NCBI GenBank assembly: GCA_934271065.1
Contig: CAKQQQ010000003.1
Location: forward strand, 171,736-235,735
DNA from: an uncultured Clostridia bacterium
GTDB taxonomy: Bacteria > Bacillota > Clostridia > Christensenellales > Borkfalkiaceae
Direction: 5' to 3'
DNA: 64,000 nt
Below are positions 16,019 through 25,437 of the stretch, piece after piece (position 1 is the stretch's first letter; each line of letters opens with the position of its first letter). The notes beneath the pieces are model-generated. The model was not told the origin of the DNA, ran no database searches, and saw only the letters and a list, made by a program, of their open reading frames with translations. The position numbers were made by a program, and so were the translations under genes.

Positions 16019-17392
16019 ATGGCAGAAATTAAAAATTACGACGTCGTGATCGTCGGCGCAGGTCCGGGCGGAATATACGCCGCTTACGAACTCTGTGAAA
16101 AGAACCTTAAAATAGCGGTATTCGAAGCGGGGCATCCGTTAAGCAAGAGAAAATGCCCCATCGACGGAAAGACTATTAAATCCTGCGTCAATTGCAAAAC
16201 CTGTTCTATTATGTCGGGTTTCGGCGGCGCGGGCGCGTTTTCCGACGGCAAGTATAACATAACCAACGATTTCGGCGGCAGTCTGCACGAGCATATCGGT
16301 AAACAATCCGCGCTCGAACTTATGCGTTACGTCGACGATATAAATATGCGTTACGGCGGCAAGGGTACTAAAATGTATTCTACCGCAGGCACTAAATTCA
16401 GCAAAATCTGCTTGCAGAACAAACTCAACCTGCTCAATGCGCAGGTACGCCATCTCGGCACGGACAAAAACTACGTCGTTCTCGAAAATCTTTACGCCGA
16501 ACTCAAAAACAAGGTCGACTTTTACTTCGATACGCCCGTTTCGGGAATCGACAAGGTCGACGGCGGGTTTAAGATTACCGCGAAAGGCGAAGAATATTTT
16601 TGCAAAAAGTGTATAGTTTCCGTCGGTAGAAGCGGCAGTAAGTGGATGGAAGCGGTGTGTAAACACCTTGACATTCCCACGATGTCCAACCGCGTGGATA
16701 TAGGCGTAAGGGTAGAACTCGACGCCGAGATATTCGAACATCTTACCAGCGAACTTTACGAAAGTAAGATAGTTTACAGAACCGAGAAGTTCGAAGATAA
16801 GGTCAGAACGTTCTGTATGAATCCGCGCGGAATCGTCGTAAACGAAAACACCAACGGCATAGTTACCGTAAACGGACACAGTTTTGAAAGCGACGAGTTG
16901 AAGACGGGCAACACCAACTTCGCTCTGCTCGTATCCAAGCACTTTTCCGAACCGTTCAAAGACAGTAACGGCTACGGCGAAAGCATAGCAAGGCTTTCCA
17001 ATATGCTCGGCGGCGGAGTTATCGTTCAGCGTTTCGGCGATCTCGTACGCGGCAGAAGAAGCACCGAAAAGCGTATAGAAGAAGGGCTGGTTACGCCAAC
17101 GCTTTCGGCAACGCCGGGCGATCTCAGTCTCGTTCTGCCCAAGCGTATACTCGACGGTATAATCGAAATGATTTACGCGCTCGACAAGGTTGCGCCGGGT
17201 ACTGCCAACGACGATACGCTTTTATACGGCGTAGAAGTCAAATTCTATAATATGGAAGTCGAAATCGACGATAATCTCGAAACCAAACACAAGGGTTTGT
17301 ACGTTATCGGCGACGGAAGCGGCGTTACCCACTCTCTTTCGCATGCGTCGGCAAGCGGCGTGTACGTCGCCCGCCGTATTCTTGCGGAATAA
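16019..17392 (+). CDS. FAD-dependent dehydrogenase (COG2509-like)
   Basis: A 457-residue flavoprotein. An N-terminal dinucleotide-binding motif VIVGAGPGGIYAAYEL is followed by EAG, then a cysteine-rich stretch CPIDGKTIKSCVNCKTCS. SGFGGAGAFSDGKYN comes next, and near the C-terminus GLYVIGDGSGVTHSLSHA closes the FAD site. This architecture matches the uncharacterised FAD-dependent dehydrogenases of COG2509, found widely in Clostridia. The substrate is unknown. CxxCxxC in the Cys-rich loop could bind a metal or cluster, but this is inference. It has its own promoter and a strong terminator. Confidence 0.8.
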   Translation: MAEIKNYDVVIVGAGPGGIYAAYELCEKNLKIAVFEAGHPLSKRKCPIDGKTIKSCVNCKTCSIMSGFGGAGAFSDGKYNITNDFGGSLHEHIGKQSALELMRYVDDINMRYGGKGTKMYSTAGTKFSKICLQNKLNLLNAQVRHLGTDKNYVVLENLYAELKNKVDFYFDTPVSGIDKVDGGFKITAKGEEYFCKKCIVSVGRSGSKWMEAVCKHLDIPTMSNRVDIGVRVELDAEIFEHLTSELYESKIVYRTEKFEDKVRTFCMNPRGIVVNENTNGIVTVNGHSFESDELKTGNTNFALLVSKHFSEPFKDSNGYGESIARLSNMLGGGVIVQRFGDLVRGRRSTEKRIEEGLVTPTLSATPGDLSLVLPKRILDGIIEMIYALDKVAPGTANDDTLLYGVEVKFYNMEVEIDDNLETKHKGLYVIGDGSGVTHSLSHASASGVYVARRILAE

Positions 17393-17409
17393 CTCTATAT
17401 AAATAATTA

Positions 17410-17446
17410 CCGCCCGACGGCAGACTTGCCGTCGGGCGGTTTTTTT
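17410..17446 (+). terminator. Strong intrinsic terminator after the FAD oxidoreductase gene
   Basis: CCGCCCGACGGCA and TGCCGTCGGGCGG form a perfect 13-bp stem with loop GACT, followed by seven T. A second copy of just the 3' arm plus T-run (GCCGTCGGGCGGTTTTTT) lies at 17460-17477, a small local duplication. Confidence 0.9.
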
Positions 17447-17693
17447 GTCGCCGTAATCCGCCGTCGGGCGGTTTTTTGTTGTTTTAAGCGGAATTTTGCG
17501 TTTTCTTAACGAATTTCGCCCGTTTTGCCGCCGCTTTTTCTTCGTTTTTATATGCACAGGTCAAACTCTCTTTTTCTAAAAGCGTTAGATACGCGATTTA
17601 CCCGCTCTACCGTTAGTAGAGTTGTCGAAAAACGGTGGATACCCCGTCAACTAACTTTATAGGCAATAAATGAAACTCTATATATAATAATGA
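17447..17693. other. Intergenic stretch with small hairpins, no gene
   Basis: No coding frame is convincing here. Visible structures are CTCTAC-CGTTA-GTAGAG (about 17605-17621) and a longer imperfect hairpin about 17622-17652 (GTTGTCG ... CGTCAAC enclosing ACGG ... CCGT). These could be part of an untranslated RNA, but no known riboswitch family was recognised. A TATAAT at 17683-17688 lacks a good -35 box. Confidence 0.3.
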
Positions 17694-17722
17694 TTGTAAA
17701 GCGTTTCGTTTTGCTGTATACT
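17694..17722 (+). promoter_or_regulatory. Promoter of the giant secreted protein gene
   Basis: TTGTAA (17694-17699), a 17-bp spacer and TATACT (17717-17722). The 100-nt leader contains the hairpin ACGCAAC ... GTTGCGT (about 17742-17772) before the ATG at 17831. Confidence 0.65.
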
Positions 17723-17830
17723 TTACGCTGTGAAATGTTTGTACGCAACGGTTAAAACTCGGTCGGTTGCGTGAAAAAGCTTCCTAAGAGAAGTTAAATA
17801 AAGAAATTACGAATAGAAAAGAGAATAGTA

Positions 17831-20800
17831 ATGAAATTTTTAACGAGATTCTTCACTCATTGGACGAAGAAAAAAATATTTATATGCGCGCTCGTCACCC
17901 TGACTCTTGCGGGGGCGTCTTTCGGCGCGACCAAACTGTTCGGGAAAAGCGGCGTGACGGATATAGTCGCGCCTACGGAGACGGCAAGCACTATGCTTTC
18001 CCGCCCCGAAGGCAAAACCGTAGCCGACTATCTGTCCGAAGACGGCGGCGCGAACGCCAGATTTAATTTATACGTCGCGCAGAAAGTCCTTGCCGATTAC
18101 GGCAGTTTCGAGTCGGTTACGACCGGCAGCACTTCTTCGATGGGCGTCAATCAGGAAATTTATTCCGTGAGAAAGGTCAGCGGCGAGACGGTGTTCAAAG
18201 AATCGCGCAGTTTCGGTATCAAGAAGATAGGCGATCAGCGTTTTTCGTACGGCGGCAAGTATTTTTACCGCGCGGTAGACGGCGGGCAGTATTTTAACGA
18301 CGGCGCGTTGTCTTCCGAAGGTAAGATAACCTGGCCCGCAACGCCCAAAACCATAACCGAAGAAAAATATCTTGACAGATACGGTTGCGTCGCGAGCGGT
18401 TTAAGCGCGTACATACTCCGCGACGAAACGATTAAAAAAGCCGAATTTCTGAATTACGACGAAAGTACGGGTTTGTACTCGTTCGAATATACTCTGAACG
18501 TCGGCAGCGGCTCGAATGCCGGCGCGACCTATTACGTTCTGCACGAGATGAAGACCAACGCCGGCACTAAAACCTACGCCGAGTTCGAGTCTGCCGTTAT
18601 GACCGTCTTTATGGACGAGAACTGGACGGTTAAAAAGATAGAATCGCGCGCGCGTTACAAAGTGCCGTTGCTCGGCGGCGTCAACTGTGACGAAAAAATG
18701 ACAGAGACGTTCGATAAATTCGGCGAATACGCCGCTCCGGGCGACATACCCGAATACGGATATTTCAGTAAATTTTTCGACGCGGAAATAACCGACGAGC
18801 CGCAGACCGAAACGCAGAGCGCGCTCGACGTCATTATGGATATGTTCGGCGCGTATATGGGCGACGCTCCGCTCAACGCGCGTATCGAAGCCGACGTCAA
18901 AGGCGTTAAACTTACCGCCGACGTAACCGCCGAAATAGATATAAAGAACGTAGAAAACATCACGCTTACGGCGGTGGCGGGCGATAAACTCGCCGTGTCT
19001 TACGCGGGCGGGTATCTTACCGTCGCTTACGACGAACTTAAACTTAAAATCTCCGTTGACAAATTGAAGTCGATATTCGGCGCGCTCGATCTCGGCGCGG
19101 CGGGTAAAGAAAGCGGTTTTAACTTCGACGCCGCCGCTATTCTCGACGCGATGCGCCTTACGGAATACGACGACGGAACTTGTCTCGTAGAAGTGCCGCT
19201 CGATCTTGGCGAAATCAAAATATCCGTTAAACTTTACGGTAAAAAGTCGGGCGAAACGTACGCGTTTGCCCGCGCCGAAGCCAAAGTCGGCGATATAGCC
19301 GCGATAAACGTCGAACTCGGCGACAGACGGCTGTCCGCGCCGACCGATACAGGGGATTATATAGACGTCGCCCCCGCGATGGAAACTCTGCTTTCCAAAA
19401 CCGTATTCGCGTTCAAGGTCGATACGGGCGTAGCCGTCGACGGAAAAAATCTCGTCGCGTACGTTAAGGCAGATACGAAAACCAAACTTCTTACGGTCAA
19501 CGTTCCGGATCTCTTCGGGGAGACCGTCGCGCTGACGGTCGACGCCGAAACCGCGCGCGCGTCTTACGGCAAAATAAATCTCGTTCTTCCGCTCGACGAA
19601 CTCGACGATCTCGCGGAACTTTTCAAAACCTACTTCGGCGAACGGATTTCCGGAATAATCTCGGCGTTGCCCGATATTAAAAACGTGGACCTTAAATCGG
19701 TGTTTGCCGCGCTTGCGACGGCTGAAATTAAGAAGACCGAAACGGGCTATCGCTTAAATCTCCGCGCGACCGACACGCTTGCGATAGAAGCGGACGTGAC
19801 CGTGAGCGACGGAATAAAATCGCTCGGATTAAAGGCGGGCGGTATATCCCTTCGTGCCGAAGACGCGGGCGATTACGAATTTATAACGCCGAGCGGAGAA
19901 GCGGCGGTCGGTTTGCGCGACCTTGCCGAGAAAATTCTCGCCGCAGCCGCGCCGTTTATCGGCAATCGCGGCGGGCTGGACGCGTCGTTAAACGGGCTTA
20001 AAATAAAACTCGGCGAAAACGAGTATGCCGTAAACGCCCGTATAAGAACGGACGAAAAATTCAACGTCGCGGCGGAAGGCGTTATAACGCTTAACGGCAA
20101 GGCGTTTATAAAGGCGGACGTTACCGTCGTCGACGGAACGATTTACGGCGAAGTAAACGGCTATCGGTTCGCGGCGAAACTTCCGCAAAAAACCGAAAGC
20201 AACGAAACGACGGATAAAAAGGCGTTCGACCTGTCCTTGCTCAAAGGCTATAACGCAGGTCTCGACGATATAATAGCGTTCGTCGAAAAGGCGTTAAGCG
20301 CAGACCTTAAAACCCTGCCTTTCGGTAAACTCGTCAAAGACTTCGGCTTCGCCGACGGGCAGTTGAAAGTCGTCGCAGACGGCTCGGTATTCGGGCTTGG
20401 CGATATAAACCTTAAGGTGGGGCTCGGCGAAAATTTGAGCGTAAACCTTTCTCGGGTAAGCGTCGGCGAGAACGCGAGCGTCGCGATAGACGAAGCGAGC
20501 GTTAAAACTTCCGATAAGGCGATAGTCGCGCCGAGCGGAGACTTTTCCACCGACGTGGCGATAAGAATAGACGAAAACGACGTGATTTACGCCAGACTCG
20601 ATTTTCTCGGCGGAACGTATAAGTTCGACCTTACGAGCGCGTACGGCGGCGTGACCACGCACCTGTACGCCGAATACGCCGAAAGTTCCGAGACGTTGTT
20701 CATCAGATGCGGCGACGCGTACGTCAGTTGCCCCATAGGCGAAATAAAGAGCATAATAGACAAACTCGTCGCGCTTTCCAAGCCCGAACGCAGAACGGTA

Positions 20801-22693
20801 AAGAGCGCGGATACGTCGGATACGACTTCCGAAATCAAAAAACTGCTCGGCAGTCTGACCGTTGCTGCGGGCGGAAACGTAACCGTAAGCGCGGCTGTCG
20901 ACGGGTTGCTTAAACTGTTCGATCTGTCGGCGCGGATAACCGTAACCGAGAATTTCGTAACCGAAGTTGCGGTAGGGCTTAAACTTACCGAAAACACTTC
21001 GCTCGATCTTACGCTTACCTGCGGCGAAAATCCGTCGGGGTATCAGGACTTCTCGAACGCGGCGTTCGTCGATATGGCGGAAGTTTTCAACGACTACTTC
21101 GATACTTCGCTTAAAGTTTTAGCCGACGTTACCGCCGGCGTAAAGACGTGGACTTTCACGCTTGACGAGTTCGATATTACCGTCAAGGGGAAACGCTACA
21201 ACGTCGAAAAGACGAATATCTATCTTAAATACAGTAAAGACGAAACCATTGCCGACGCGCCGAAAATCGTTGTGAACGGCAAGGAGTACTCTCTTAAAGT
21301 CGCGTATAAAAAGAAATATAAACTCGTTGACGGCAAAGAAGTTCTCGACGCGGAAAACACGAGAATATACGTCACTTTCAACGACGTTACGAGCAATAAA
21401 GACAGTTCGATCGGTTTCAGCGTCAAAAAATCGGTAATCGACGAAATAATCAAAAACGACCTTGGCGAATTGCTCGACGTGATTCCGCAACTCAAATCGC
21501 TTCTTCTCGACGGTAAAATCGGTCTTTCAAACCTGATGAATCTGTCTACGCTCGTCGGCAGGGCGAGTTACGATAAGCAGGCGAATAAGTCGCTTAACCT
21601 TACTCTCAACGCCGAAGCGTTGTTGTCGGGGCTGGGCGTGATCGATCTTACCGTAAGCGAGCCGCAAGCGGGTTCGATAAAACTCGACGTGAAATCCCTT
21701 TCGCGTGACGACGAGCCTAAAAACGTACTCTTGCGCGGAATAGCCCTTACCGTGTCCGCAGATGCCGCCGTAAACGAATCGATCGTATACGACGTAGACG
21801 AAACCAACGACGGGCATATAAATCTCGACAGTTTGCGTACCTTGCTCAAATCGTTCGCTTCGACCGCCGATATAACGCTCGGCGCGAACGAGACCGTTCG
21901 TAAAACGAGTTATCGCGTAACGGGCGTTATTCCGATAAAGATAAAGGTCGGCATAGACTATAAGTGCAAACTCAAAGTCGATTTAAGGGTAGACGTGTTA
22001 CGGCAAAAAGGCAAAGCCGACGAAGTATACCTTGCTGCGAAACTTACCCGTACCGACTTCAAGAACGCGGGCGCGTTTTTCGACGACAAGGGCGGCGACG
22101 GATATATCTTCTACGATAACGTGTCGGGAACGGTAACTTTGCGCCGCAACTCGATCAACGAGTATAAGTGGTGCAAAAAATGCGGCAGTTACGATTGTAA
22201 AAAATGGGCGGCGCATTGGGGCTTGTATTACAGAACGGACACTTTGACCGACGTTGAGCGTTACGGGCATTGCGGCTACGCCGAAACGGTTACGGAAGAC
22301 GCTTTCAAAACCGGTATGGTCGATTATATCCTTGAATTGATGAATTTCAGTTCTACCATAGAGAACGCCGTAAAAGACGCCGTAAACAAAGACGGATCTT
22401 CTTCGTCGTTCGGGATAGACGACGTGTTCAAGAATTACGCTTACGACGAGACGAATATGAAGTATAGCGTAAATCTCGATCTGTCGCCGATAAGCGGCGT
22501 GATGAAATACGCAAATCTCTATATCTATCATAACGACGACGAAGGCAAGACGCTTGCGCGGATAGAAGGCGACGCGAAAATACTCGACGTAATCGGCATA
22601 ACCTGCACGACGGACGACGGTATTAAACTGATTCTCGAATCGTCCGAGTACGGCGACGCTACCCGAATAGTAAACGAATTTAATCTGTATTGA
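17831..22693 (+). CDS. Giant secreted repeat protein of unknown function (1620 aa)
   Basis: I do not recognise the family. The protein starts with a basic stretch and a hydrophobic segment (KKIFICALVTLTLAGASFGA), so it is exported; no lipobox or LPxTG is seen. The body is a succession of beta-rich blocks of roughly 150-250 residues. They repeat a theme of short strands (xxLxVSYxxGxLTVAYDEL, then helix xxLxxxFxxxx, then xVxVxLDLGEIKIS). Examples lie near residues 350-500, 520-650, 680-800 and 900-1050. Near the C-terminus a cysteine-histidine block (CKKCGSYDCKKW ... YGHCGY, about residues 1445-1480) could bind a metal. It has its own promoter and a bidirectional terminator, and no partner genes. 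A cell-surface or envelope role is plausible. Confidence 0.85.
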   Translation: MKFLTRFFTHWTKKKIFICALVTLTLAGASFGATKLFGKSGVTDIVAPTETASTMLSRPEGKTVADYLSEDGGANARFNLYVAQKVLADYGSFESVTTGSTSSMGVNQEIYSVRKVSGETVFKESRSFGIKKIGDQRFSYGGKYFYRAVDGGQYFNDGALSSEGKITWPATPKTITEEKYLDRYGCVASGLSAYILRDETIKKAEFLNYDESTGLYSFEYTLNVGSGSNAGATYYVLHEMKTNAGTKTYAEFESAVMTVFMDENWTVKKIESRARYKVPLLGGVNCDEKMTETFDKFGEYAAPGDIPEYGYFSKFFDAEITDEPQTETQSALDVIMDMFGAYMGDAPLNARIEADVKGVKLTADVTAEIDIKNVENITLTAVAGDKLAVSYAGGYLTVAYDELKLKISVDKLKSIFGALDLGAAGKESGFNFDAAAILDAMRLTEYDDGTCLVEVPLDLGEIKISVKLYGKKSGETYAFARAEAKVGDIAAINVELGDRRLSAPTDTGDYIDVAPAMETLLSKTVFAFKVDTGVAVDGKNLVAYVKADTKTKLLTVNVPDLFGETVALTVDAETARASYGKINLVLPLDELDDLAELFKTYFGERISGIISALPDIKNVDLKSVFAALATAEIKKTETGYRLNLRATDTLAIEADVTVSDGIKSLGLKAGGISLRAEDAGDYEFITPSGEAAVGLRDLAEKILAAAAPFIGNRGGLDASLNGLKIKLGENEYAVNARIRTDEKFNVAAEGVITLNGKAFIKADVTVVDGTIYGEVNGYRFAAKLPQKTESNETTDKKAFDLSLLKGYNAGLDDIIAFVEKALSADLKTLPFGKLVKDFGFADGQLKVVADGSVFGLGDINLKVGLGENLSVNLSRVSVGENASVAIDEASVKTSDKAIVAPSGDFSTDVAIRIDENDVIYARLDFLGGTYKFDLTSAYGGVTTHLYAEYAESSETLFIRCGDAYVSCPIGEIKSIIDKLVALSKPERRTVKSADTSDTTSEIKKLLGSLTVAAGGNVTVSAAVDGLLKLFDLSARITVTENFVTEVAVGLKLTENTSLDLTLTCGENPSGYQDFSNAAFVDMAEVFNDYFDTSLKVLADVTAGVKTWTFTLDEFDITVKGKRYNVEKTNIYLKYSKDETIADAPKIVVNGKEYSLKVAYKKKYKLVDGKEVLDAENTRIYVTFNDVTSNKDSSIGFSVKKSVIDEIIKNDLGELLDVIPQLKSLLLDGKIGLSNLMNLSTLVGRASYDKQANKSLNLTLNAEALLSGLGVIDLTVSEPQAGSIKLDVKSLSRDDEPKNVLLRGIALTVSADAAVNESIVYDVDETNDGHINLDSLRTLLKSFASTADITLGANETVRKTSYRVTGVIPIKIKVGIDYKCKLKVDLRVDVLRQKGKADEVYLAAKLTRTDFKNAGAFFDDKGGDGYIFYDNVSGTVTLRRNSINEYKWCKKCGSYDCKKWAAHWGLYYRTDTLTDVERYGHCGYAETVTEDAFKTGMVDYILELMNFSSTIENAVKDAVNKDGSSSSFGIDDVFKNYAYDETNMKYSVNLDLSPISGVMKYANLYIYHNDDEGKTLARIEGDAKILDVIGITCTTDDGIKLILESSEYGDATRIVNEFNLY

Positions 22694-22694
22694 T

Positions 22695-22736
22695 AAAAAC
22701 GCCGCCGAAGCGATTTCGCTTCGGCGGCGTTTTTTA
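22695..22736. terminator. Bidirectional terminator between convergent genes
   Basis: ACGCCGCCGAAGCGA and TCGCTTCGGCGGCGT form a 15-bp perfect stem with A-run and T-run on either side, so it serves both the giant protein gene and birA. Confidence 0.9.
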
Positions 22737-22749
22737 TGGGTTGTAGTTT

Positions 22750-23418
22750 TTATAGAATGGTTATCTCGGCGGCGGTAAGGGTTTCTCCGTTTTCGAGTAC
22801 CAGATTTCCGCAATCGGTAACTCCGACGGCAACCGCTTCAAACGCGTCGCCGTTTTTTAATATCGTTAATTTCTTGTTCAGGCAACAAAGGTTTTCGCGG
22901 TATTCTTCGATGGTGTAGTTTTGGTAAAGGTTGTACGCGAGCGTCGCCGCGAACACGTCCGTATCGACTTCTCTGCCGAGAATTTCTTTCGCGCTTATCG
23001 CCTTGTCTTTCAGTTCGTCGGGCAGGGGGTTGTTAAGGTTTACGCCTATGCCCGTAATCGACCGCGCCACGAATTCGCCTTCGAATACGTTTTCTATCAG
23101 AATCCCGCAGATTTTTTTTTCGCCGACGAATACGTCGTTCGGCCACTTGATCGCGGCTTTTATATCGAACGCGGCAAGCGTTCTCACGACCGCCGTCGCC
23201 GCCGTAATCATTATCGAGAACGCGTCTTTCGCGGCGCAGGGGCGTAACCGTAACAGAGACAGGTACGCGCCGCCTCTTTCGCAGGAGAACGAGCGACCTT
23301 TGCTGCCGCGCCCCTTGCTTTGCTCGCGCGCGATCATCAGCACGTCTTCGGTCGGATTTTTAAGTTTTTTAAGTTCGTCGTTCGTCGACGGAACGCAATC
23401 AAAAATTATCGTCTTCAT
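22750..23418 (-). CDS. birA: Biotin-[acetyl-CoA-carboxylase] ligase without repressor domain
   Basis: A 222-residue biotin protein ligase that attaches biotin to carboxylase carrier domains. CVPSTNDELK opens the catalytic domain, GRGSKGRSFS is the biotinyl-AMP loop, and KWPNDVFVGEKKICGILIEN follows. There is no N-terminal winged-helix domain, so it does not act as the biotin-operon repressor. I chose ATG 23418 because the conserved ligase starts there. An upstream in-frame start (23544) lies within recX and adds an unconserved tail. It overlaps the recX end by 20 nt. Confidence 0.92.
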   Translation of the reverse strand: MKTIIFDCVPSTNDELKKLKNPTEDVLMIAREQSKGRGSKGRSFSCERGGAYLSLLRLRPCAAKDAFSIMITAATAVVRTLAAFDIKAAIKWPNDVFVGEKKICGILIENVFEGEFVARSITGIGVNLNNPLPDELKDKAISAKEILGREVDTDVFAATLAYNLYQNYTIEEYRENLCCLNKKLTILKNGDAFEAVAVGVTDCGNLVLENGETLTAAEITIL

Positions 23419-24022
23419 ATCTGAAAATCTCGTCTGCGGCTTGCTTTGCCGTGTCGTAAGAAAATCCTTTGGATAACAGGTATTTGTAACATTTAAGTAA
23501 ATTTTCGCGGTTTTTCTCTTTGTTTTTGGCGTATTTTTCCGCAACCGCCGTCGCGGACGGCAACTCGTCGCCGAGTTTGTCGAGCGCGGCGTACGCGTCC
23601 GCGTCGGATACGCCTTTGCGTTTCAGTTCGAGCGCGATAAGCCGTTTGCCCTTGTTTGCCGAAACGCTCCGCGCGTAGTCTCTGGCGTAATCTTCGTCGT
23701 CGATAAACGCGTAAGACTGCATTTTTTCAAGCGCGCGGTCGATCGTCTTGTCCGTATATCCTTTTTTCGTAAGGTAATCGCGGACCTGTTTTTTCGTCTT
23801 TTTGCTGAGCGATATAAACGACAACGCCTTATCGAACGCGCGCGCGGTCTCGCTGTCCGACTGAATTTCGTCAAGCCGTTCCTTTTCGATATCGTCGCCC
23901 GCTTTAAGCCTATACCGCATAACCGTTTCGAGTTCGAGTCCGCAATAAAACGCGTTGTCGAGATACACGTTGCAACGCGTCGGATTTTTAACTTGCGGTT
24001 TTATATCAGTAATCTTATTCAT
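23399..24022 (-). CDS. recX: RecX-family regulator of RecA
   Basis: A 207-residue helical protein of the RecX family, which binds RecA filaments and modulates their activity. It shows the three-repeat three-helix pattern with characteristic segments: ALSFISLSKKTKKQVRDYLTKKGY, FIDDEDYARDYARS and NKGKRLIALELKRKGVSD. It overlaps yigZ upstream (8 nt) and birA downstream (20 nt), so the three genes form one tightly packed unit. recA is not adjacent. Confidence 0.85.
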   Translation of the reverse strand: MNKITDIKPQVKNPTRCNVYLDNAFYCGLELETVMRYRLKAGDDIEKERLDEIQSDSETARAFDKALSFISLSKKTKKQVRDYLTKKGYTDKTIDRALEKMQSYAFIDDEDYARDYARSVSANKGKRLIALELKRKGVSDADAYAALDKLGDELPSATAVAEKYAKNKEKNRENLLKCYKYLLSKGFSYDTAKQAADEIFRYEDDNF

Positions 24023-24638
24023 AAGCGAAAAACCCCTTTCGGACTTCGGTTATTTCTATCTTTCCGTTAAGCAGGTCGGTAAGTTCGTCCATCAATCCGC
24101 CGCTCGGCTGTTTTACGCACGCCGTAATCTTTACCGACTCCGCAAAATCGGTCGATAGCGCGATTATCGGCTTATTTTGGCTGAATTTCAAAAAATGCGC
24201 ATATGCGTCGTAATTAAAGGTAAGGTTAAACACGTCCGATAAAAAGAATTCTGAAACGCCGCATCGTTTTATCGCGGAAGCGACCGCGCCGCCGTACGCG
24301 CGCGCAAGTCCCCCCGCGCCGAGTTTGATTCCGCCGAAATACCGCGTTACCACCGCCGCGACGTTTACCGTTCCGTTGTTTTTAATCACTTCCAGCATAG
24401 GTTGCCCCGCCGTGCCCTGCGGCTCGCCGTCGTCCGAAAATCTCGCGATCGCGCCGCCGTCGGTAACGTAGGCGTAGCAGTTGTGCGTGGCGAACGGGTG
24501 CTTTTTTCTGATTTCGGCGATAATCTCTCTCGCCTGCGCTTCGTTTTCTGCCTTTTTAAGCGAGCAGATAAACCGCGAGCGTTCGATTACCGTTTCTTCG
24601 GTTATTTCGTTTTTAATCTCTTTATACGCCGTAATCAT
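24015..24638 (-). CDS. yigZ: YigZ/IMPACT-family protein
   Basis: A 207-residue UPF0029/IMPACT-family protein. It has the signature SRFICSLKKAE, HNCYAYVTDGG, FSDDGEPQGTAGQPML and VTRYFGGIKLGAGGLARAYG, with a C-terminal ferredoxin-like domain. Bacterial homologues have been linked to translation and nucleic-acid binding, but the biochemical role is not settled. It heads the yigZ-recX-birA unit. The ATG at 24638 has no Shine-Dalgarno site and lies 6 nt after a -10 hexamer, so its mRNA is predicted to be leaderless. Confidence 0.88.
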   Translation of the reverse strand: MITAYKEIKNEITEETVIERSRFICSLKKAENEAQAREIIAEIRKKHPFATHNCYAYVTDGGAIARFSDDGEPQGTAGQPMLEVIKNNGTVNVAAVVTRYFGGIKLGAGGLARAYGGAVASAIKRCGVSEFFLSDVFNLTFNYDAYAHFLKFSQNKPIIALSTDFAESVKITACVKQPSGGLMDELTDLLNGKIEITEVRKGFFAYE

Positions 24639-24644
24639 ATAATA

Positions 24645-24673
24645 ATGATAGCATTATTTGCCTTTCAAGTCAA
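24645..24673 (-). promoter_or_regulatory. Leaderless-type promoter of yigZ-recX-birA
   Basis: On the minus strand TTGACT (24673-24668), a 17-bp spacer, TATCAT (24650-24645), then six bases TATTAT and the ATG. The predicted start coincides with the A of the start codon. Confidence 0.7.
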
Positions 24674-24771
24674 CCGCGTCGAACGCGCGCGGCGATTTTT
24701 TTATAATATCCGCGGTATGTCGGACAAGTGCGCATAAAAACGAAAAGTTTTCCGAAATTTCTTAAAAACGC

Positions 24772-24800
24772 TTGAAAAGTTATTCGCCGTATAGTATAAT
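24772..24800 (+). promoter_or_regulatory. Promoter of the 183-aa membrane protein gene
   Basis: TTGAAA (24772-24777), a 17-bp spacer and TATAAT (24795-24800). A strong AGGAGGG site (24816-24822) sits 8 nt before the ATG, in contrast to the leaderless genes nearby. Confidence 0.85.
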
Positions 24801-24830
24801 GTATTCAATTGTTTTAGGAGGGCTTGCTTT

Positions 24831-25382
24831 ATGGCGGCAAAATCAAGAAAAAATTGTAATCAAATCTCTAAACTCCTTGGCTTCGGCGCGGCTCTTTTCG
24901 CGCTCGTTGCGGTAATTATGTTGTTCCTTTCGGGCGTCGACATTAAGAGCGGTAGCGACAAGTACGACTCTTATAGCGTATTCAAAGTTGCTTTCGGTGG
25001 CGTAATCAGCGAAAACACGGTTTTGGGCGTTACCGTTAAAACCGTTTTCAAATTCAACTTCCTTACCTGCCTTGCGGCGATTTTAATCGTTCTCGGCTTG
25101 GTCTTCGTCGTACTTTCGGTTGCTAAGATCGGTAGCCCGAAACTTATGGCGTTCGTAGGCGCGGTTCTGCTTATAGCGGGCGCGGTATTCGTATTCTGCC
25201 TTATCAGCCTTACGACTATTCAGACAACTACGACGGCAGGCAGCACCACGAACGTTACCACCAAGAAGTTATCCGAAATGGACAGCGACTACGTTAAACT
25301 CGGCATCGGCGCGATCCTTGCGGGTTCGTTCGGTATCGCCGGCGGCGTTGCTTCGCTCGGTAAAGCCATTCTCGGCAAATAA
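24831..25382 (+). CDS. Small four-helix membrane protein, unknown function
   Basis: A 183-residue protein with four clear hydrophobic segments, roughly residues 15-36, 78-98, 108-130 and 155-178. A polar loop after the first (SGSDKYDSYSV) and a Thr-rich loop after the third (TTIQTTTTAGSTTNVTT) look extracytoplasmic. I recognise no family or catalytic motif. Strong promoter and near-ideal ribosome binding site suggest high expression. It is monocistronic and ends at a bidirectional terminator shared with the opposite-strand Cys-rich gene. Confidence 0.8.
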   Translation: MAAKSRKNCNQISKLLGFGAALFALVAVIMLFLSGVDIKSGSDKYDSYSVFKVAFGGVISENTVLGVTVKTVFKFNFLTCLAAILIVLGLVFVVLSVAKIGSPKLMAFVGAVLLIAGAVFVFCLISLTTIQTTTTAGSTTNVTTKKLSEMDSDYVKLGIGAILAGSFGIAGGVASLGKAILGK

Positions 25383-25395
25383 AAATTTAATAATT

Positions 25396-25437
25396 AAAAG
25401 GCGTTTGCGCGAATGATCGCGCAAACGCCTTTTTTTA
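25396..25437. terminator. Bidirectional terminator
   Basis: AAAAGGCGTTTGCGCG and CGCGCAAACGCCTTTT form a long perfect stem with A- and T-runs at either end. It lies between the convergent membrane-protein gene and the Cys-rich gene. Confidence 0.9.

Noticed and set aside
17560..17690. Known riboswitch (c-di-GMP, cobalamin, SAM) upstream of the giant gene
   Set aside because: The hairpins present do not match the conserved cores of these families as far as I can judge by eye.
22750..23544. Longer birA start at 23544
   Set aside because: The extra 42 residues lie within recX and show no HTH or conserved motif. The ligase domain begins right at ATG 23418.
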